Positions 6,418 to 9,220 of a stretch of 9,220 nucleotides of DNA are shown here, one piece after another; position 1 is the stretch's first letter, and each line of letters begins with the position of its first letter. This DNA is from Acidobacteriota bacterium (GTDB lineage Bacteria; Acidobacteriota; Terriglobia; Bryobacterales; Bryobacteraceae), in the NCBI GenBank assembly GCA_947505565.1, contig CANNLB010000041.1, forward strand, positions 1-9,220, given 5' to 3'. Under the pieces are notes generated by a model, which searched no databases, was not told the origin of the DNA, and worked only from the letters and a program-made list of their open reading frames with translations. Position numbers and translations under genes: made by a program.

Positions 6418-7721
6418 GCCTGACCCTACAAAACCTGCGCGCCCTGGAGATTCTGGACTCCCGGGGTCGCCCCACTTTAGCCGTCGAGGCATGGCTAAGC
6501 GATGGCACGCGCGCCTCGGCCCAAGTGCCGTCCGGAGCCAGCACCGGCACCCACGAAGCGCACGAACGGCGTGACGGCAGCCCCCGTTTTGACGGCAAAG
6601 GGGTCCGCGACGTGGCCCGCGATGTGGCCGCCATTTTTCTGCCGGCGCTGCAGAATCTTCCGGCCGAGGATCAGCGAGCGCTCGACGCCCGGCTGATCGA
6701 AATCGACGGCACCCCGAACAAATCCCGCTACGGAGCCAACGCGACCCTGGGCATCTCCTGCGCCGTGGCGCGCGCCGTTTCGGTCGCCCGCCGCGAACCG
6801 CTCTTCCGCACGCTCTCGACCGGCACCCCGGTGCTCCCGGTCCCGATGATCAACATCCTTTCGGGCGGCCTCCATGCGGGTGGCAACTTAGAGTTCCAGG
6901 ATTTTCTGATCGTGCCGCACGGCTTTTCGACGATGGCCGACGCGCTGGAAGCGGCCGTCCGTATCCACTCAACCGCCGGCGATATCCTCCGCCGGAGCGG
7001 TTACACCCTGACCGGGGTCGCCGACGAGGGCGGGTGGGGGCCGCTGCTGCCTTCAAACGAGGAGGCGTTGTTCCTGCTCACGATCGCCATTGGCGAGGCC
7101 GGCTATCTGCCCGGCGAACAGGTCTCGATCGCCCTGGACGTCGCCGCGACCCACTTCTATAAGGACGGCAAATATCACCTGGAAAGCGAAGGGCGGGAGT
7201 TGACGAGTAGCCAGATGGTGGATCTGCTGGCCCGCTGGTGCGCCAGTTTCCCGGTGATCTCGATTGAAGACGGCCTAGCCGAGGACGACTGGGACGGCTG
7301 GGCGGAACTGACCGAGCGTCTGCAAGCCATTCAACTCGTCGGCGACGACCTTTTCACGACTAACGTGACCCGCCTGCGCGAAGGCTTCAAGCGAAAAACA
7401 GCCAACGCGGTGCTCGTCAAAATGAACCAGATCGGTACGTTAACCGAGACGCTCGATGTCTGCGCACTCGCCCGCGAGATCGGCTATTCCGCGGTTGTTT
7501 CGGCCCGTAGCGGAGAGACCGAGGACTCGTTCCTGGCCGATCTGGCGGTCGCCTCCGGGGCGGGCCAGATCAAGATTGGATCCATCACCCGCTCCGAACG
7601 GCTAGCCAAATATAACCGTCTGCTCGAACTGGAAGCCTGGGAAGAATTGACCTTTCCGGGGTACACTGGGCCGACCAGAGCCAGCCAGCTGATGACGGAC
7701 GAAGAGACAGTGGACGATTAA
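6414..7721 (+). CDS. enolase homologue with altered active site
   Basis: Enolases interconvert 2-phosphoglycerate and phosphoenolpyruvate in the cytoplasm. This 435-residue protein is colinear with them: EILDSRGRPT (12-21), SGAST (40-44), VADEGGWGP (202-210), metal ligands D242, E285 (SIEDG) and D311 (GDD), the catalytic base K336 inside the intact signature LVKMNQIGTLTET, R365-S366 for phosphate binding, and K387. Three usually invariant positions differ: D163 replaces the Glu equivalent to yeast Glu168 (QEF becomes QDF), A364 replaces the His equivalent to yeast His373 (HRSGETED becomes ARSGETED), and NGG is SGG at 150-152. A 24-residue C-terminal tail is extra. The start chosen is ATG 6414, overlapping the kinase stop; in-frame GTG 6405 would add three residues. 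It may be the organism's enolase or a paralogue with a changed substrate, so eno is not assigned. Confidence 0.88.
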   Translation: MSLTLQNLRALEILDSRGRPTLAVEAWLSDGTRASAQVPSGASTGTHEAHERRDGSPRFDGKGVRDVARDVAAIFLPALQNLPAEDQRALDARLIEIDGTPNKSRYGANATLGISCAVARAVSVARREPLFRTLSTGTPVLPVPMINILSGGLHAGGNLEFQDFLIVPHGFSTMADALEAAVRIHSTAGDILRRSGYTLTGVADEGGWGPLLPSNEEALFLLTIAIGEAGYLPGEQVSIALDVAATHFYKDGKYHLESEGRELTSSQMVDLLARWCASFPVISIEDGLAEDDWDGWAELTERLQAIQLVGDDLFTTNVTRLREGFKRKTANAVLVKMNQIGTLTETLDVCALAREIGYSAVVSARSGETEDSFLADLAVASGAGQIKIGSITRSERLAKYNRLLELEAWEELTFPGYTGPTRASQLMTDEETVDD

Positions 7722-7726
7722 AGCTT

Positions 7727-9106
7727 ATGCCCATTTCCCGCCGCACGGCCCTGACGCTCGCCGCTCCGTTCTTGAACCTACGCGCCCAGAACCAGAAGGA
7801 TCGACCGAATATTCTGTGGATTTTAGGCGACGATTTGGGCCCCCAACTCGGCTGCTATGGCCACCCGCTGGTCCACACCCCCAACGCCGATCGGATTGCG
7901 GCGGAAGGTACCCGTTTCACCCATTGCTTTACCACCGCGCCGGTCTGTTCGCCGAGCCGTTCGGGTTGGAATACCGGCGTCTATCAAACGACGATTGGGG
8001 CCCACAACCACCGCAGCCATCGGCAGGACGGGTATCGGTTACCGGACGGGGTGAAGCTGATTTCGCACCGCATGAAGGAGGCCGGCTACTTCACGGCGAA
8101 CATCAAGGAGCTAGCCCCTGGCATCAAGGTGCCGGGCAAGACCGACTTTAACTTCGACGCGGATAAGCCGTTCGACGGGACCCATTGGCGGCAGCGGGCC
8201 AAGGGCCAGCCGTTCTACGCCCAGCTCAATTTCACGGCCCCGCACAAGGGTCCGGTCTGGCCCGCCGCAAGGGCCCAGAAGAAGTTGATCGACCCAGCGA
8301 AGGTGGAACTTCCGCCCTACTATCCGGACCATCCGGTGGTTCGCGATGAGGTGGCCAACTACCTGGACGCGGTGAACTACTGGGATACCCAAGTGGGCGC
8401 GGCGATGGATTTGTTGAAAGAGGATGGATTGCTCGAAAACACGGCGATTTTCGTGTTCGGCGACAACGGCCGTTGTTTGATCCGCGGCAAGCAGTGGCTC
8501 TATGACCCGGGAACGCATGTGCCGCTGCTCGTCCGTTGGCCGGGGCATGTGAAGGCCGGAGCGGTCCGCAAAGATCCGACGATTTCGCTCGATATCACCG
8601 CGACCAGTCTGGCGATGGCCGGCATTGCCCGGCCGGCCCTGATGCACGGGCAGGATCTCTTCGGCAAGGCGAAGCCGCGGACGCAAATCTTCACCGCGCG
8701 CGATCGCTGCGATATGACCGTGGATCGGATTCGGGCCGTCCGGGATAGCCGCCATAAGCTGATTCGGAATTTCATGCCGGAGAAGCCGTATACGCAATTC
8801 AACGACTACATCACGAAGAGCTATCCGACGCAGCAGGTGATTAAGGATCTGCATGCGGCGGGGAAACTGAACGCGGTGCAGAGCCAATGGATGGCTCCGC
8901 GCAAGCCAGAAGTGGAGTTGTATGACCACCAGGCGGATCCGCACGAAGTGAAGAATCTCGCGCTGGAGCCGAAACACAAAGGCACCGTGGCTAAGCTTTC
9001 CGCCGCGCTGGACCGTTGGATTGTCGACAGCAACGACCAAGGTCGGACGCCGGAGCCGCCCGAGGTGATTGCACGGGAAGAGCCGCGGACTACTCGAAAA
9101 GATTAA
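7727..9106 (+). CDS. exported family S1 sulfatase
   Basis: This 459-residue protein is a formylglycine-dependent sulfatase that hydrolyses sulfate esters or N-sulfates, probably in the periplasm. Residues 1-20 have SRRTAL followed by a short hydrophobic run and a likely cleavage after Ala-20, resembling a Tat signal. D35-D36 (GDDLG) bind Ca2+, CSPSR (74-78) carries the cysteine C74 converted to formylglycine, APHKGP (171-176) supplies His and Lys, FGDNG (244-248) supplies Asp and Asn, and K255 lies in GKQWLYDPGTHVP. The region normally reading GKWHLG is here ANIKELAPG, retaining one lysine and lacking the histidine. The C-terminal ELYDHQADPHEVKNLA is typical of heparan N-sulfatase-like and related bacterial sulfatases. 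It starts 5 nt after the enolase stop with only a weak ribosome site. Substrate is not assignable; no maturation enzyme gene is in the window. Confidence 0.92.
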   Translation: MPISRRTALTLAAPFLNLRAQNQKDRPNILWILGDDLGPQLGCYGHPLVHTPNADRIAAEGTRFTHCFTTAPVCSPSRSGWNTGVYQTTIGAHNHRSHRQDGYRLPDGVKLISHRMKEAGYFTANIKELAPGIKVPGKTDFNFDADKPFDGTHWRQRAKGQPFYAQLNFTAPHKGPVWPAARAQKKLIDPAKVELPPYYPDHPVVRDEVANYLDAVNYWDTQVGAAMDLLKEDGLLENTAIFVFGDNGRCLIRGKQWLYDPGTHVPLLVRWPGHVKAGAVRKDPTISLDITATSLAMAGIARPALMHGQDLFGKAKPRTQIFTARDRCDMTVDRIRAVRDSRHKLIRNFMPEKPYTQFNDYITKSYPTQQVIKDLHAAGKLNAVQSQWMAPRKPEVELYDHQADPHEVKNLALEPKHKGTVAKLSAALDRWIVDSNDQGRTPEPPEVIAREEPRTTRKD

Positions 9107-9220
9107 TGGTGCCGCGGCACTTCGCCGCCCCGCAGCCGCACAACACGATGTCAACGTCCTTGCCGAATCGGTAGTCGATGCTGAGCTCTTCGCCGGGCTC
9201 GATGTCGCGCAAACTCAAGT
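9090..9220 (-). CDS. SET-domain protein, C-terminal end, cut by window edge
   Basis: The minus strand from the window edge to TAG at 9090-9092 encodes 43 residues. They read DIEPGEELSIDYRFG, then CGCGAAKCRGTINLFE at the very end. The first matches the end of the SET fold (G-E-E-L-x-x-D-Y, with the tyrosine of the lysine-methyltransferase active site), and the second matches the post-SET zinc-binding pattern CxCxxxxCRGTI. The family uses S-adenosylmethionine to methylate protein lysines; bacterial targets are mostly unknown. The N-terminal part is outside the window. It is convergent with the sulfatase gene and the two 3' ends overlap by 17 bp (9090-9106), leaving no room for a terminator. Confidence 0.75.
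   Translation of the reverse strand, partial: LSLRDIEPGEELSIDYRFGKDVDIVLCGCGAAKCRGTINLFE

Noticed and set aside
8111..9154. 347-codon minus-strand open frame opposite the sulfatase
   Set aside because: It is antisense to a clear sulfatase with all catalytic motifs; its translation is Arg/His/Leu-rich with no recognisable motif, as expected for a shadow frame in GC-rich DNA.

Overview
The window looks like a chromosomal segment of a GC-rich, free-living bacterium. The mix of genes (a signal-bearing family S1 sulfatase, an orphan CpaE/TadZ-like ATPase, a bacterial SET-domain protein, an Rrf2-cysK pair, a DUF72 protein) and the protein style suggest Acidobacteriota, perhaps the Solibacter/Bryobacter group. 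This is an inference with moderate-to-low confidence; Planctomycetota or Verrucomicrobiota are alternatives. No rRNA, tRNA, CRISPR array or complete mobile element was seen.

Left part (1-2150, all minus strand): the N-terminal half of a DUF72 (YecE-like) protein with its own sigma70-like promoter, then an Rrf2-family regulator followed 18 bp later by an E. coli-type cysteine synthase, CysK. The rrf2 promoter has a TATAAT box merged with a perfect 8-8-8 bp inverted repeat, which suggests autoregulation. The Rrf2 protein has no cysteine and ends in isoleucine, which recalls the CymR-CysK regulatory complex of Firmicutes.

Middle (2148-3431): a decayed minus-strand gene. One reading frame is broken by two in-frame TAG codons, and its upstream side runs into a short sequence resembling an IS21-type transposon end. 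The rest, up to the next gene, shows no convincing coding. Then comes a minus-strand NarL/FixJ-type response regulator with an atypical receiver domain, divergent from the right-hand operon.

Right part (4237-9106, plus strand): a tight four-gene cluster with gaps of 15, -4 and 5 nt. It encodes a CpaE/TadZ-like ATPase with pseudo-receiver and without the P-loop lysine, an aminoglycoside-phosphotransferase-fold kinase, an enolase homologue with changed active-site residues (the positions equivalent to yeast Glu168 and His373 are Asp and Ala), and an exported sulfatase. The ATGA overlap between kinase and enolase indicates translational coupling. The pair could form a kinase-dehydratase module acting on a 2-phospho-hydroxy acid, possibly D-glycerate to PEP, but the substrate cannot be read from sequence. 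At the right edge the C-terminus of a SET-domain protein with a post-SET cysteine cluster runs convergently and overlaps the end of the sulfatase gene by 17 bp.
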